Under the pieces are notes generated by a model. The model worked only from the letters and a program-made list of their open reading frames with translations, was not told where the DNA came from and made no database searches. Shown in pieces: positions 10,224-20,756 of a stretch of DNA of 64,000 nt. The stretch comes from Arbacia lixula (Eukaryota > Echinodermata > Echinoidea > Arbacioida > Arbaciidae). Made by a program: the position numbers and the translations under genes. Numbering within the stretch: the first letter of the stretch is position 1; each line of letters opens with the position of its first letter. The stretch is from NCBI GenBank assembly GCA_963669155.1, contig OZ022593.1:6402368-6466367 (forward strand), written 5' to 3'.

Positions 10224-10396
10224 ATGCTACATCTCTCACGTGTATTACTATGTGCTGTACCGTCAGTTCAACACCACATAACGATCAAATTTAGCCGCAC
10301 ATCATCATTGAATTCCACCAAGATGGGAGAAGCCAAGCCCCGAGTTTATGTTACTCGCAGGATCCCCAAGGAAGGCCTTGATCTGCTGTCGAAACA
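10224..10396 (+). CDS. GRHPR: GRHPR exon 1, two candidate starts
   Basis: Encodes residues 1-57 plus two bases of codon 58. The first ATG (10224) has G at -3 and C at +4. The second (10323) has A at -3 and G at +4, a stronger context. The intervening 33 residues (MLHLSRVLL... to NSTK) contain Arg/Lys/Ser but no Asp or Glu, as in mitochondrial presequences. Donor is GTGAGT at 10397. Confidence 0.92.
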
Positions 10397-13300
10397 GTGA
10401 GTAGGCCTACAATAGTTCCATGCTTTGTTGCATTTTTTTCTTTTCTTATAAAAACTTGCACGAGTGACAGGTACGCATCGGTACGCAAGGTTTTGCGCCC
10501 CGACGCTTTCGCGGGTTGCTGCTGCTGGACACCCGTAGATCTATCCCCTCGCATCCCATGCACTTGTGCAGAAGGCGAGCACTGTCTCTGCAGCTGCAGT
10601 CTACTCAGAAGTACTCTGCACTGCCACTGACACATGCACAACATTGAGCACGAACGTATCGAAAGCTTCAATTTGTCATGGCTGAAATATAAAAACTTTG
10701 TTTTGAGATCAGCGCGCGCACTAGACAGGAATAACCGTTTCATTCGGGGGCATTCTTTAATCAAAATGACATTTTTGGACATACCCCCCGAATAGAGACG
10801 GTACATCCACACCGAACGCACAGTGGCCAGGTTCTTATGTGTACAAGCAAATACAAGGTTTCTGCTAAAGTTAGAGGAATTAGTGCAAAGTCTATGGGAA
10901 GACGGATTTTGGAACTAGACATAGCGACTTCGTTTCAAAATCTAACATCTGTCAAGCTATGATGCAACAAATGTACTTATATCAAAATTAGATCTATATT
11001 ATATATTTATCAATTCTAGGACTAAGATTCCACTAAATGTATAGAAAGGTGAAAATTAAAGACTTACTTTCTGCCGATCACACGTTTATCGCAGACATTT
11101 TCAATCTGCTCGAGTCTGACATAAATTTGACCAATCAGATTGTTCGACGGGTTGTTGGCTATGAATATTTAAATTGTCAATCGGTTCGACGAAAAAAAAG
11201 AGCACACGGCAAACGAGCGGGAAAAAAATGTGCGCATGCGTGAAATTACTTATTCATATATGCATTATCATTAGCGTTTTCATATTCAAAATGGCGACTC
11301 GCATCGATCGCCATACAGTGTACATAGGTGCAATGTTCAGTCTCTAAATAGGGCGTTCAGAGGAGCCAGATGCAATCTCAGCGGATCCAACGTCCTGTAG
11401 AGACTGATTTTTCGGTCTACGCGCGCGCGTGCATATAGTTAAACCTTGTCCCGAATATCAGAGCAGTTTTTTATTTGGTAATTCTGGGTTTTTAGGGAAA
11501 TTAGGGGCCTAAATTATTTGCACACAAAAGTAGTTCCTAAACTTCAGCTATCTCATCCCAGCATATCACATTGTCATTTATGGAAGGCCAAATGGGCCAA
11601 AATTGTCAAAAAATTTATTAAAAAAAAAACCTAACCCTAACCCTAACTCTAACCCACAGACATACAGAACCAAAAACATAACCTCCGCCTTCTGTAGGTT
11701 TCACCAACTGGCGGAGCCTCGGGGGGAAATAATTATTTTTTTAAATCAAGTTTTGACACTTTTGGCCCTTTTGACCTTCCATACATGACAGTGTATGCTC
11801 TATTAATCAACAGCACATGTTAGCATCCATGTTAGATTACATTGCGTATTTGTACCGCTCGCACAATTGGTCATTGTATGCACATGTATTGCCAAATGCT
11901 CGCAGACCAAGAGCATTTTGCCGTCATTTATTCATGCTCGACATTTCTAAACACTGCTGTTTTGCCAGAGTAATGTGTGAAAAGAGAAAAAAATGCCAAA
12001 CCTTGATAATCTTATTATGGTTTGTTTCTTCCCGCTGCTGTTTTTCCATATCTGTTTGTCTATCTGCCTATTTATCAATTTACGCATAATTTTCTTTCTT
12101 CCATTTTTCCTCCTCCCTGCCTTTTCTGCTCTTTTCCTCATTGTCCATATATTTGTTTCTTTATTCTTCATTCCTTTCTCTTCCCTCCTCCTTCATGTCC
12201 CTTCTTTACTCATTCATTCCTTCACTCCTTCATTCAATCTTTTCCCTTTCCTTCCCTTTCTCCTCCTTCTCTCTGTGTAGCTGTGAGGTGTCGATGTGGG
12301 ACTCTGATGATGCTCTACCTCACGATGAGCTCCTCCGCAATGCCCCCGGTCTGAGTGGTCTCTACTGCCTGCTGTCCGACCGCATTGACTCGGCCGTCTT
12401 CGAGGCAGCTGGCCCTAGCCTGAAGGTGATCAGCACGCTGTCCGTTGGCTATGACCACATCAACCAGGATGAATGTAGAAAGAGGTACATCAACTTATTC
12501 AGTAATAGACAAAATATCACTTTAAAGGGCCCCTGTCATCAAAATATATGTTGACTTCTGTTGATGCAGCTTAATATGTATATAATAAAGTCACTAGCTG
12601 TTCAATGGAAATATGTTTCCTATATTTTAAAAAAATTTTTCTATATTTTTTCTCAGCACTGATGAGCCCCACCTCCAAAATATCCTCCAACTCAAGATTC
12701 CCCCTGGGACATCATCAAAGGTAGAAATTAGCAGGATAATAGACATAATTTATGCACAAACTAAATGTTGCAATAACTACCTGCAAGTGCTTATAATAGC
12801 ATCACATAGCTAGCACATTTCTGACATAAGGAAACGATTATTGCCACGTGAAAGGTTGTTAGATGGTATTGTGTGAAGACATGTGATGATCTTGTGGGCA
12901 GGTGGAGGCAGTCATTGCAATGTTTAGTTTGTGCATAAATTTTGCTTATTATCCAGCTAATTTCTACCTTTGATGATGTCACAGGGGGAATCTTGAGTTG
13001 GAGGATATTTTGGAGGCGAGGCTTATCAGTGCTGAGAAAAAATAAAGAAAAATCATTTTGAAATATAGGAAACATATTTCCATTGAACAGTTAGTGATTT
13101 TGTTATGTACATATTATGTTGTATCAACATGAGTCGACATACATTTTGATGACAGGGGACCTTTAATTTGGGGTAAGTCCATGGGTATTTTATACTTCAC
13201 CGTACAGCAACTTTCCTCATTTAGATTCATTTTGATAGTTTCTTTAAAGACTTAACAGTTTAAACTTACGTTTAAAATTACGTTTTGGTTAGGATCAGAC

Positions 13301-16300
13301 TAGAATAGGGTTAAGGTTAGGGTAGGGTAGGATTAAGTGAGGTAAATATGTGATTTTAGAGCAATTTGTGGCCCCAAAGGTGCAAAATCCAACTTTGTTG
13401 ACTACGCACCACAACACTCGGCTACAACACAGGTTTCAATGGCTTTTCAGTATGCACGTACAAACTCAAAAGTACGGGTGTCCGATTAAGTTTGAATTAC
13501 CCTAGTCCAGTCTGACAATATTAAGCAGACAAAGCCAGAGGCAGATAAGTGAAAGTTTGAGCAAGATCAGACAAACATATAAGTTATGACCCCTGGTCAC
13601 TTGCAGTTTGAACCAAATTGAAACCGAGTGTGTGATTTGAGCCCAGAATACATTGCGTGGTGAAGTGAAACCTGCTGTAACATTGACTACCTGTCTATAA
13701 AAAAAAAAAAAACATTCTTTGTTTCCCTTGAACAATATGTCTCATTGAAACCTGTATTGGAGTTGTACATGAAAGTTTGAGCTACAATGTGAAAAACTTC
13801 AGTTAATTGAAGAGGAATGAATACCTTTACATCAAGTTAGGTACAGTGTATATGTACATACTACCAGTGCCTTGTTAATATGTCCAACTGAAATAAAAGT
13901 TTCTCACTTTACTGCACATTGTGAGCATCCCAAACTGTCATTGATATTGCCCTTTGCTAAATATGCATTTGCTGGTACCAGTCTTTCCTACCTGTTTCTG
14001 CACCCTTTGTTTTTACATTCATGGAAGTTAGTGTAACATATCTTGAGGAACTAGGAAATAGTAAGATTTTTTATATGAAGAGCAAAATGAGTAGTGTGGA
14101 CTGGTTTGATTGTATTCTAATCATTTATTCACATTTTTTAACTTACCAGCAGGCTAGTTGCAAGAGTTTGTTTGTGCATGGCCAAAGGCGATATTTTTGG
14201 AAAGCGTGTAATTCATGTGTGGCGGAAAATAAGAATTTCACCACTATTCAACTTCTATGCCAATTGTTGAATATCATATTTTACAAATTTGATCCATATA
14301 CAGTGTATGCAGTTCTTAAGGCTCATGCAATATTTTAGGAATGTGGTTTTGCCTGTGAAAAGAATACAAAGTGGTTCCTTGCATTGAGTATTAATGTTTG
14401 CTTTGGATAGCTGAATGTTTATAGTCTTTCATAAGACGTCTCATAGGAGAAGCAAGAACTCTGAAAACAGTGTTAACATTAACATCTCTAATCTGGTTTT
14501 CCTGGTTATCTGCTGTATGGAAAAATAGCCAACAGGTGCAGTAATTAATAAACCTCGTATAGTATATCATATAGGGCACAATTAAGCCACAACCATTGGT
14601 TACTGCAGTTCCATGGAAAGTTTTGACATCCCAGCTGGACCAGGGTTCTCGAAACCTGAAAATCTAACCATGAGCAACGGGTTAATATCTCCAATGTTGT
14701 TTTCCAGGGGTGTGCAGATAGGCTACACACGAGGCATCATGACGGACGCTACAGCTGAGCTCACAGCAAGTCTTCAACTTATGACCTCTCATAGGAGAAT
14801 CAAGATACCTAACCACTATACCACAGTGTTTACATTAACATCTCCAATCTTGTTTTCCAGGGGTGTGCGGATAGGCTACACACCAGGCATTCTGACGGAC
14901 GCTACAGCTGAGCTGACCGTTGGTCTTCTTCTTACGGCCTCGCGGCGGCTAGCCGAAGGAGTAGCAAATGTCAAGAAGTAAGATCACGTCTCTCCCTCCC
15001 AGGATTCTCTGTTATCTTACACATCTGTTGTCAAAAATTGATCGCTAAATTTGGTATTCTTTGGAAACAGGTTCTCTAACCTTCATTACCAGGTATTGAA
15101 GAAGATGGAATAATGTAAACATGTTGTTCTAAACATGATAAAATACCTTAAAAAAAACTGTGTTCCCTTATGTTGCTCAGTCGTGATGAATATCAAATGT
15201 ATATGTATCCTCTTTCCTATAAGTGGGTCAGATACCAAAATTTTACAGTTCCTACAATTTCACTTAGTCAGTTTTCAGTTATATTATTTGGAGGGAAGTT
15301 CTGATAAAGCATCTATATCCATTTCCTGTGTGTTTTTTTTTATATTTTATTTTCTTGACCTGTGAAAGGAACCCCGGTTTTAAAAAGAAGCCCTCAAAAT
15401 CATTTGAAACTTCCCCCCTAGAAATAGTGTTAAAGTTTTCTCGTCTTCCTTTTCCTTCAGTGGAGGGTGGGGTACTTGGAAGCCCATGTGGCTGACCGGT
15501 CCAGGCCTGCTGGACTCCACCGTGGGCATCGTAGGGATGGGCAGGATAGGCAGGGCAGTAGCAGACAGGCTCAAGCCGTTTGGAGTCAAGAGGTTCCTCT
15601 ACAGCGGCAACAGCCCAAAACCAGACGCTGACAGCCTACCTGCAGAGTTTGGTGAGGCCTGGGCACTTTCTCCTTACAACAACAACAACATCATCAAACA
15701 ATAAACAACAACAAACAACAACAACAGACAACACACTGTTGTTATGTAGTGTTTGATAATTTCATACAACTCTTTTAAGCGCCTTACATATGTTTCAATG
15801 TGTACATACATAAGGCATAGTACTTGGTGCTCAAAACACTATTGACACTTACAAAAAATAATGAAAAATAAGTTACAACTTGAATCAAGCTGAAATGGAC
15901 ACATCTTAAAGTCAAAGGATATCAAATTCTTTTGAAGCAGGTTTTTTAACATTTCATGAATGGTTATTTTTGTGATAATCTGTCTGCTAGAAGCATCATA
16001 CATTATTAATAAAAGTGTGATATGGATTGACAGGTGTCATACACAAAGGTCATTGTTTTGTTCTGAATGAATTATCTGATACACACACATTATAAGGTCC
16101 AAATTCGTCAAAAAGTGAAAATCTTATGAAATATTCAAAGTAAAACCTGTCTATAAAGACTGCCCAAGGAATCTTATAAAGATGGCTTTTATAGACATGT
16201 GCAATTGTATGCCCCGACGTTGTGTGGTCTTTACAGACAAGTTGTCTATAGAAAGTGGTCTTTGTAGACAGAAGTGTGTCAAATAGTATCAGTGGGCGAT

Positions 16301-18898
16301 GCAGTGAAGGAGTATTATCAAAACCATCAGGAAAACTTTTCAATAGAGTGGACCCGTAGAAAAGAACACTTTCCCTCTTCAGGAACAGAGACAATTTTCA
16401 AGTTCGATTTCTGCACTGGGGATTGTCATTTGAATATCGGCCTCTTCAGACAGTGAACGTGCTGTTCCTGTGGGACAGAAAGATAGGTTAAAGGGCATAT
16501 ACTGTACTGGGAAGGCAAAAAAGTCTTCAAAATGTAATTGTTAGCAATCTTCTTGCCAATGGTCTTAAATTCATGTATTGACCATTTTAGAAGCTTGCTG
16601 AAAGTTATTTGCCCTCAAATGATCCACATATGGAGTAATTAATGATTAATGATTAAATCCTCCAAATGTTCGGGCCGAACATTTTGAGGATTTGTGATAT
16701 AATCTCTCATTACTCCAAATATAGATCATTTGAGGGCAAATAGCTTTCAGCAAGCTTCTAAAATGGTCAATACATGAATTTAAGACCATTGGCAAGAAGA
16801 TTGCTAACAATTACATTTTGAAGGCTTTTTTGCCTTCCCAGTACAGTATATGCCCTTTAATGATACCCATGATCTGTTAATGCTTTGTATGCCAAACAAA
16901 ATGGTGCTCTATTGGATTTTTGTGACATACTTGTGAATAAATACACATGTGGCACCCAAAGGTTTCAGACTGAAGGAGGCCCTCTATCAAGAGGACTTGA
17001 TAATGAAACTTGTCGTTATCTGTACCTGCTTTTACCTCCTTGTAGTTCCATTTGAGACACTGATCAAGGAGTCTGGCTTTGTGGTTGTGTGCTGTGCCCT
17101 GACACCCAAGACCAAAGGCCTGTTCAACAAACAAGTCTTTGAGATGATGAGTTCCAATGCAGTGTTAGTCAACATCAGCAGGTGAGTCTGTTACCCCGTT
17201 CACATCCACTAACTATCCGCAAAATAAGCGCAAGTCAATTTTGCCAATATATTGGCAAAAGCTGCGTTTATGAATGATATTGATTTTAGATCCTTGAATG
17301 ATATTGCTTTTTGGCCACATCGAGCATGGGTTCAAAGAAAGAGTGTTGATTCATATCCTTCCATCACAGTACCCCTGGAGGGCGTTTCATGAACATTTTT
17401 CGTCTGACAAGCTGTCTTTTCCCGACAGTTACCATAGTAACAGTCAGAGGCTACTGCCTCTCAACCAATCAAAGCTGAGGACTTCACTGAAGTTGTCAGC
17501 AACTGACCATTTGGTCAGTGCTGACAACGTTCCTGAAATGCCCTTCTGATCCAACACATCTTAAGGGAAAAGATTTGATATTCTAGTAGTTTCTAATTCA
17601 GAGGGTTGTCTGATCGCGGTATAGCATCAAACTGTGCCCCGTTGTTTTAAACTTACCATTGATGGTAACTCTGCCATCAATTGTAAATACCTTAGCAACA
17701 TCACATGACAGCCAATCAAATTCAAGGATTCTAAGAAGTTGCCATTGGGAGCAAAGTTATCATCAATGATAAGTTTTATGCAACAGGGCCCTGGTCTTTC
17801 AATTGAATAGTGGAAAAAGCATATAACTGTAGCAACCAAGCTTTGTGTGTATCATAATTCCAGAGGTGCAGTTGTCAATCAAGATGACCTTTATGAAGCA
17901 TTGACCACTGGTCAAATCCGAGCAGCAGGGTTGGATGTGACCACACCAGAGCCCCTCCCTACTGACCATCCACTGCTCAAGCTCAACAACTGTGGTGAGT
18001 ATAGTGTCTATGTCTGTATATATCTGTGTTGTCAGGATGTCTGTCTGGATTTCTGTCTGTCCAGACCTCATTTACGCAAGTACTTGAGAAATTTTTCAAA
18101 GACTTTCATAAAACTCCAAGCAAGGATAATGTATGACAGGGCAATTATTTTATGAGATGGGGCCAGGGGGTGTTTCACCAAGATGTGTGTAAGTTACGCA
18201 CGACTTTACGCATGACTGGTGACCTATTCTTGAGTGCCGAATCAGATTCTTAATGATTGGGGTATTACATTTACCACAAGAACAGATAGGTGAAACAGGG
18301 CCTAGGCTTGATAGAGGTCAAAGGTCAAAGGTCTAGGTCAAGGTCAGATATAGGAATTGCAATTTGTAGGCTCTAACTTAAGAAATAATTGACAGAAATT
18401 TATCAGACTTTATTATTACCAGGACAGCCATTTGACAGAACAATTGCTTGATAATACTTGAGTCCAGATGTGTTGCTTTTTTTTTTTAGATGTTGGCCTA
18501 GAGCAAGCAAACAGACATGTCATTCCAGGTGAAGCTAAGAAAAAGGCGGAGGAATATCATTTTAGCAAATAAAACACACATTTGTCTACAAATCGACCCC
18601 CTTTTCCTCCAAGTCTTTTGATTTAAATGCTCAAAACCATCCGTGTTAGTACCCTGTTTCTACCTCACTAGGACAAAATGTTATTGTATTTCTTTGACAT
18701 GCAGGATTAGCAGATTTGTATATTGCATTCGATTGACTGTTTCCTCTTTATGTTTTGTGCTTGCACGCCCAATCAGTGGTGCTTCCCCACATCGGCAGCG
18801 CGGCCGAAGAGACCAGGGTGGCCATGTCCATTCTGACCAGTCGCAACCTCCTGGCTGGACTCATGGGGGAGGAGATGCCGGAAGAGGTCAAGCTTTAA
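10224..18898 (+). CDS. GRHPR: Glyoxylate reductase/hydroxypyruvate reductase (seven exons)
   Basis: D-2-hydroxyacid dehydrogenase that reduces glyoxylate to glycolate and hydroxypyruvate to D-glycerate with NADPH/NADH, detoxifying glyoxylate. Exons: 10224-10396, 12281-12484, 14861-14977, 15461-15651, 17046-17181, 17864-17994, 18777-18898. All junctions are GT/AG and phases are consistent, giving 1,074 nt (357 residues plus TAA). The substrate domain opens with [13 protein letters not shown]. The Rossmann domain holds GMGRIG (residues 190-195). The catalytic triad is Arg274 (ISRG, split between exons 5 and 6), Glu303 (DVTTPEP) and His322 (LPHIGS). Human GRHPR is 328 residues; starting at the second in-frame ATG (10323) gives 324, and the first adds a 33-residue basic, acid-free leader. 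Exon 3 has a duplicated upstream acceptor. Family identity is secure; dual localisation is inference. Confidence 0.95.
10397..12280 (+). other. GRHPR intron 1
   Basis: Begins GTGAGT and ends in a long pyrimidine tract with CTCTGTGTAG. It contains a small inverted-repeat element (11572-11790) and GC-rich sequence near 10,490-10,620 that is not exon-like in any frame compatible with the gene. Confidence 0.85.
11572..11790. mobile_element. Short inverted-repeat element with telomere-like core
   Basis: The left end TGTCATTTATGGAAGG and the right end CCTTCCATACATGACA are inverted repeats. Similarity continues inward for about 45 bp (GGGCCAAAATTGTCAAAA against TTTTGACACTTTTGGCCC). The core holds CCTAACCCTAACCC. 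No coding frame; MITE-like. Confidence 0.6.
12281..12484 (+). CDS. GRHPR: GRHPR exon 2
   Basis: Completes residue 58 and encodes 59-125 plus two bases. It covers the rest of the first half of the substrate domain: [21 protein letters not shown] and [14 protein letters not shown], a well conserved block of the family. Donor is GTACAT at 12485. Confidence 0.95.
12522..13166. mobile_element. TTAA-flanked palindromic MITE in GRHPR intron 2
   Basis: The left end TTAAAGGGCCCCTGTCATC and the right end GATGACAGGGGACCTTTAA are inverted repeats that include a TTAA duplication at both sides (12522-12525 and 13163-13166). The arms pair over several hundred bases; for example CCTCCAAAATATCCTCCAAC on the left against GTTGGAGGATATTTTGGAGG on the right. 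There is no transposase. TTAA targets point to piggyBac-type mobilisation. Confidence 0.8.
13167..14420 (+). other. GRHPR intron 2, central part
   Basis: No exon or element recognised. Contains a short TTAGGG-like run near 13312-13330 (GGTTAAGGTTAGGGTAGGG) and an A run near 13698-13712. A 105-codon frame at 14021-14338 has no recognisable domain. Confidence 0.6.
14425..14860 (+). repeat. Laddered partial duplications of GRHPR exon 3 acceptor region
   Basis: The real intron end reads TCTCATAGGAGAATCAAG ... CATTAACATCTCCAATC ... TTTTCCAG (to 14860). A related block ends in an intact TTTTCCAG at 14707 and is followed by an exon 3-like sequence. A third, more decayed block (14425-14505) ends TTTTCCTGG, with the AG lost. 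The middle copy encodes [19 protein letters not shown], close to the true [19 protein letters not shown]. From 14708 the frame is open without a stop through to the real exon, and the two acceptors are 153 bp (51 codons) apart, so use of the upstream site would be in frame. Confidence 0.85.
14861..14977 (+). CDS. GRHPR: GRHPR exon 3
   Basis: Completes Arg126 and encodes residues 127-164: [18 protein letters not shown] then [13 protein letters not shown], the hinge and start of the Rossmann domain. Donor is GTAAGA at 14978. An alternative in-frame acceptor at 14707/14708 would add 51 residues that repeat part of this exon. The short form matches the family. Confidence 0.92.
14978..15460 (+). 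other. GRHPR intron 3
   Basis: 483 bp, GTAAGA to CTTTTCCTTCAG. No element or exon is recognised inside it. Confidence 0.85.
15461..15651 (+). CDS. GRHPR: GRHPR exon 4 (nucleotide-binding motif)
   Basis: Completes Asn165 and encodes residues 166-228 plus one base. [11 protein letters not shown] is followed by [16 protein letters not shown] with the GxGxxG dinucleotide loop (190-195) and the second strand [13 protein letters not shown]. The Ser/Gly after strand 2, in place of an acidic residue, agrees with NADPH use. Donor is GTGAGG at 15652. Confidence 0.95.
15652..17045 (+). other. GRHPR intron 4
   Basis: Starts with a short ACAACA microsatellite (15677-15725). It carries a segment at about 15985-16130 related to 20862-21003, a CCTGTCTATAAAGAC-type fragment (about 16141-16278) and a TTAA MITE (16488-16860). 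It ends TTACCTCCTTGTAG. Confidence 0.8.
16488..16860. mobile_element. TTAA MITE family A, copy 1
   Basis: A near-perfect 373-bp palindrome: TTAAAGGGCATATACTGTAC on the left, GTACAGTATATGCCCTTTAA on the right. The centre is GTTCGGGCCGAAC. TTAA is present at both borders. No coding capacity. Related copies lie at 55999-56368 and 61175-61536. Confidence 0.88.
17046..17181 (+). CDS. GRHPR: GRHPR exon 5
   Basis: Completes Val229 and encodes residues 230-273 plus two bases of Arg274. [17 protein letters not shown] and AVLVNISR are the conserved C-terminal half of the nucleotide domain. The catalytic arginine codon is split by the intron. Donor is GTGAGT at 17182. Confidence 0.95.
17378..17546. mobile_element. 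Short TIR element in GRHPR intron 5
   Basis: GAGGGCGTTTCATGAACATTT near the left end and AACGTTCCTGAAATGCCCTTC at the right end are inverted repeats. About 170 bp, no coding frame; hAT- or MITE-like. No clear target duplication was found. Confidence 0.6.
17634..17793. mobile_element. GTTGCATAAAA-type MITE, copy 1
   Basis: The right end reads AAGTTTTATGCAACAGGGCCC. The left end GCCCCGTTGTTTTAAACTTACC is its imperfect inverse. Inner arms ACCATTGATGGTAAC and GTTATCATCAATGAT pair. Related copies at 44713-44872, 49003-49155 and 50725-50886. Confidence 0.65.
17864..17994 (+). CDS. GRHPR: GRHPR exon 6 (catalytic Glu)
   Basis: Completes Arg274 and encodes residues 275-317 plus one base. [13 protein letters not shown] is followed by [19 protein letters not shown], which includes the catalytic Glu303. 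Donor is GTGAGT at 17995. Confidence 0.95.
17995..18776 (+). other. GRHPR intron 6
   Basis: Contains a small inverted-repeat element at about 18168-18302 (GGGTGTTTCACCAAG against AGGTGAAACAGGG), with a related half at 21005-21075. The 3' part has no recognisable feature before TTGCACGCCCAATCAG. Confidence 0.75.
18777..18898 (+). CDS. GRHPR: GRHPR exon 7 (catalytic His and stop)
   Basis: Completes Val318 and encodes residues 319-357 and TAA at 18896-18898. [12 protein letters not shown] carries catalytic His322. [19 protein letters not shown] is the conserved C-terminus. The final VKL is not a good peroxisomal PTS1. Confidence 0.95.
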
Positions 18899-20601
18899 CC
18901 CCACCACTGGTGTGTATGTATGACCCTGGCTCGACACCAAATGCTGTATGTGGTACTGTAGTTTGTTTTAAAAATCATGTGTATTATTAGTATTCAAAGT
19001 CCTTTATTTTCTTTCAGGACATTGTCTTAAAGGGGAGGTGTCAAAAGTAAACACAACAAAAAAAGTAAGTCCCCCCCCCCCCTTTAGCAAAATAGCATAA
19101 CTTTTTTTTGAAGAGGTTTTGAACAACATAATTTTGCAGGATTGTTTCTTCACCTTTTAACTAACTTCCGTGTGAAAATCACACTAATCCATTCAGTCAT
19201 GCATGAATGAGCACACATCAAACGCAAAATTGACACTTTTCAAAAGTCACAAGGGTAATTTTTTGGTTCTGTCATGAATTTTTAATGAATTCCTTTTCTG
19301 GTGCATAATTTATATCCTTTTATTGTTTATCATCCATCTCTCGACACACTAACACCTATCCCGACACTTAAACCATTGTTCTGGTTGGGTGAGCACCGTT
19401 TAAACATTACTCATCCTCTTGAGTTTGAAACTTTTAAAAACCCTTTATTTTTATGAAAAAATAAAAGATAAAATAAAAGATATTTTGACAAAGATGTAAC
19501 ATGACCTGTTATATGAACATAAGAAGTCATTTTCGTGTCATGGTTGAGTGAATAGACTTTAAAAATCGCACAAGAAATGGCAAAATGTACTGTTAAAACA
19601 GCATAAACAATCACCCTTGTGACTTTCGAAAAGTCACATTTTTGCCTTGAATGTTTGCTCACTCATGCATGACTGGACCGATCAATATCATTTTCACATG
19701 AAAGTTAGCCAATGAGTGTAGCAACACCCCTGCCAAATTATTTTGTCCACAACCTCCTGGTTAAAACGTTATGCAGTTGAGAAAAAGGTGGGACGTTTTT
19801 TGTTGTGTTTAGATTAGCCCAGCCCACCACCCTTTAAATGAAATGTTTTAAATGCTTAATTTTAGTGTATTACCCAATTTGTATTGGAGTTTCTTGATAA
19901 GATCAAGAAGGAGAGTATTGTAGTGTTTCTGAGGGAGCTCTTACCTTACAGGGTACAAATATTATTCAGTTGTCTTTTATTTCATGAAGAAATTTTCTAG
20001 TATCACATTTACAAAATATTAGAATTCAAAGTTGGATAGATAATTTTTCCCTGTAAAGAATGCATTGAGCAGCGATGATTTTTAAAATTCTTTCACAGAT
20101 GAAGGAACAAATACTACTACATATTGTGTAAAAAAAAAAAGTTCAAAGCATGCATCCTTTCACTATGAGCATATTCTTTTGTCACTTGGACAAAATTAAA
20201 AAGGGACCCTTTGAAATGTTGTCCGCATAATGAAAGGCCATGTTCATAGTGCTGGTATGTTGCGAACCATGCATAAAATGCAGGTTCGTGGATGTTTACA
20301 AGATGTTATATGATAACAGATGAGTATTATTAGAGGAATAATGAGAATAATTTTGATTCATATTGGACATGAAGATAGACCAGACCATGGTTACACTATG
20401 GTAGAACAAATCCACTGAATCAAATACTAGGTGCTAAAATAAACTTTTGACACTTTTGACAAATGATTTGAAATAAGTTACTAATCAAGTCAAGCTGAGA
20501 CTTAAACATCAGTAAGGATGTCATTTTTTTACAAGCACCTATTGTGACATTTCATCAATTATTATTTGTAAGAATCCTTGGAATATGTAATATTTTTACA
20601 T
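18899..20601 (+). other. GRHPR 3' flank and likely 3' UTR
   Basis: Non-coding. It contains a palindromic element (19027-19837). AATAAA at 20438-20443 is one candidate polyadenylation signal, and an AATAAA-like run near 21,484 is another; neither can be chosen by eye. Confidence 0.5.
19027..19837. mobile_element. Palindromic element, copy 2 (TTAA-flanked)
   Basis: TTAAAGGGGAGGTG at 19027 and CACCACCCTTTAA at 19837 are imperfect inverses that include TTAA. Inside them AAACACAACAAAAAAAG (left) is matched by TTTTTTGTTGTGTTT (right). Further arms pair across the element, such as TTTTCAAAAGTCACAAGGGT against ACCCTTGTGACTTTCGAAAA. No coding frame. Confidence 0.75.
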
Positions 20602-20756
20602 TAGTGCTATTCTCATTGGGCTTTAAAAAATTGCGAAGTTAGAAAAGTCGCAAAGTTAGGGGACCGGGACAATAGGACCGTTTGGCTTTTGGTACGGTTG
20701 CTAGGTAACTTTCACCCTAACTTCGCGATTTTTTAAGCCCAATGAGAATGGCACTA
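20602..20756. mobile_element. Short palindromic repeat
   Basis: The left arm TAGTGCTATTCTCATTGGGC continues to AAAAAATTGCGAAGTTAG. The right arm CTAACTTCGCGATTTTTTAA continues to GCCCAATGAGAATGGCACTA. About 155 bp, no coding frame; MITE-like. No target duplication is clear. Confidence 0.7.

Noticed and set aside
14021-14338. 105-codon frame inside GRHPR intron 2
   Set aside because: No recognisable domain, and exons 2 and 3 join in phase without it.
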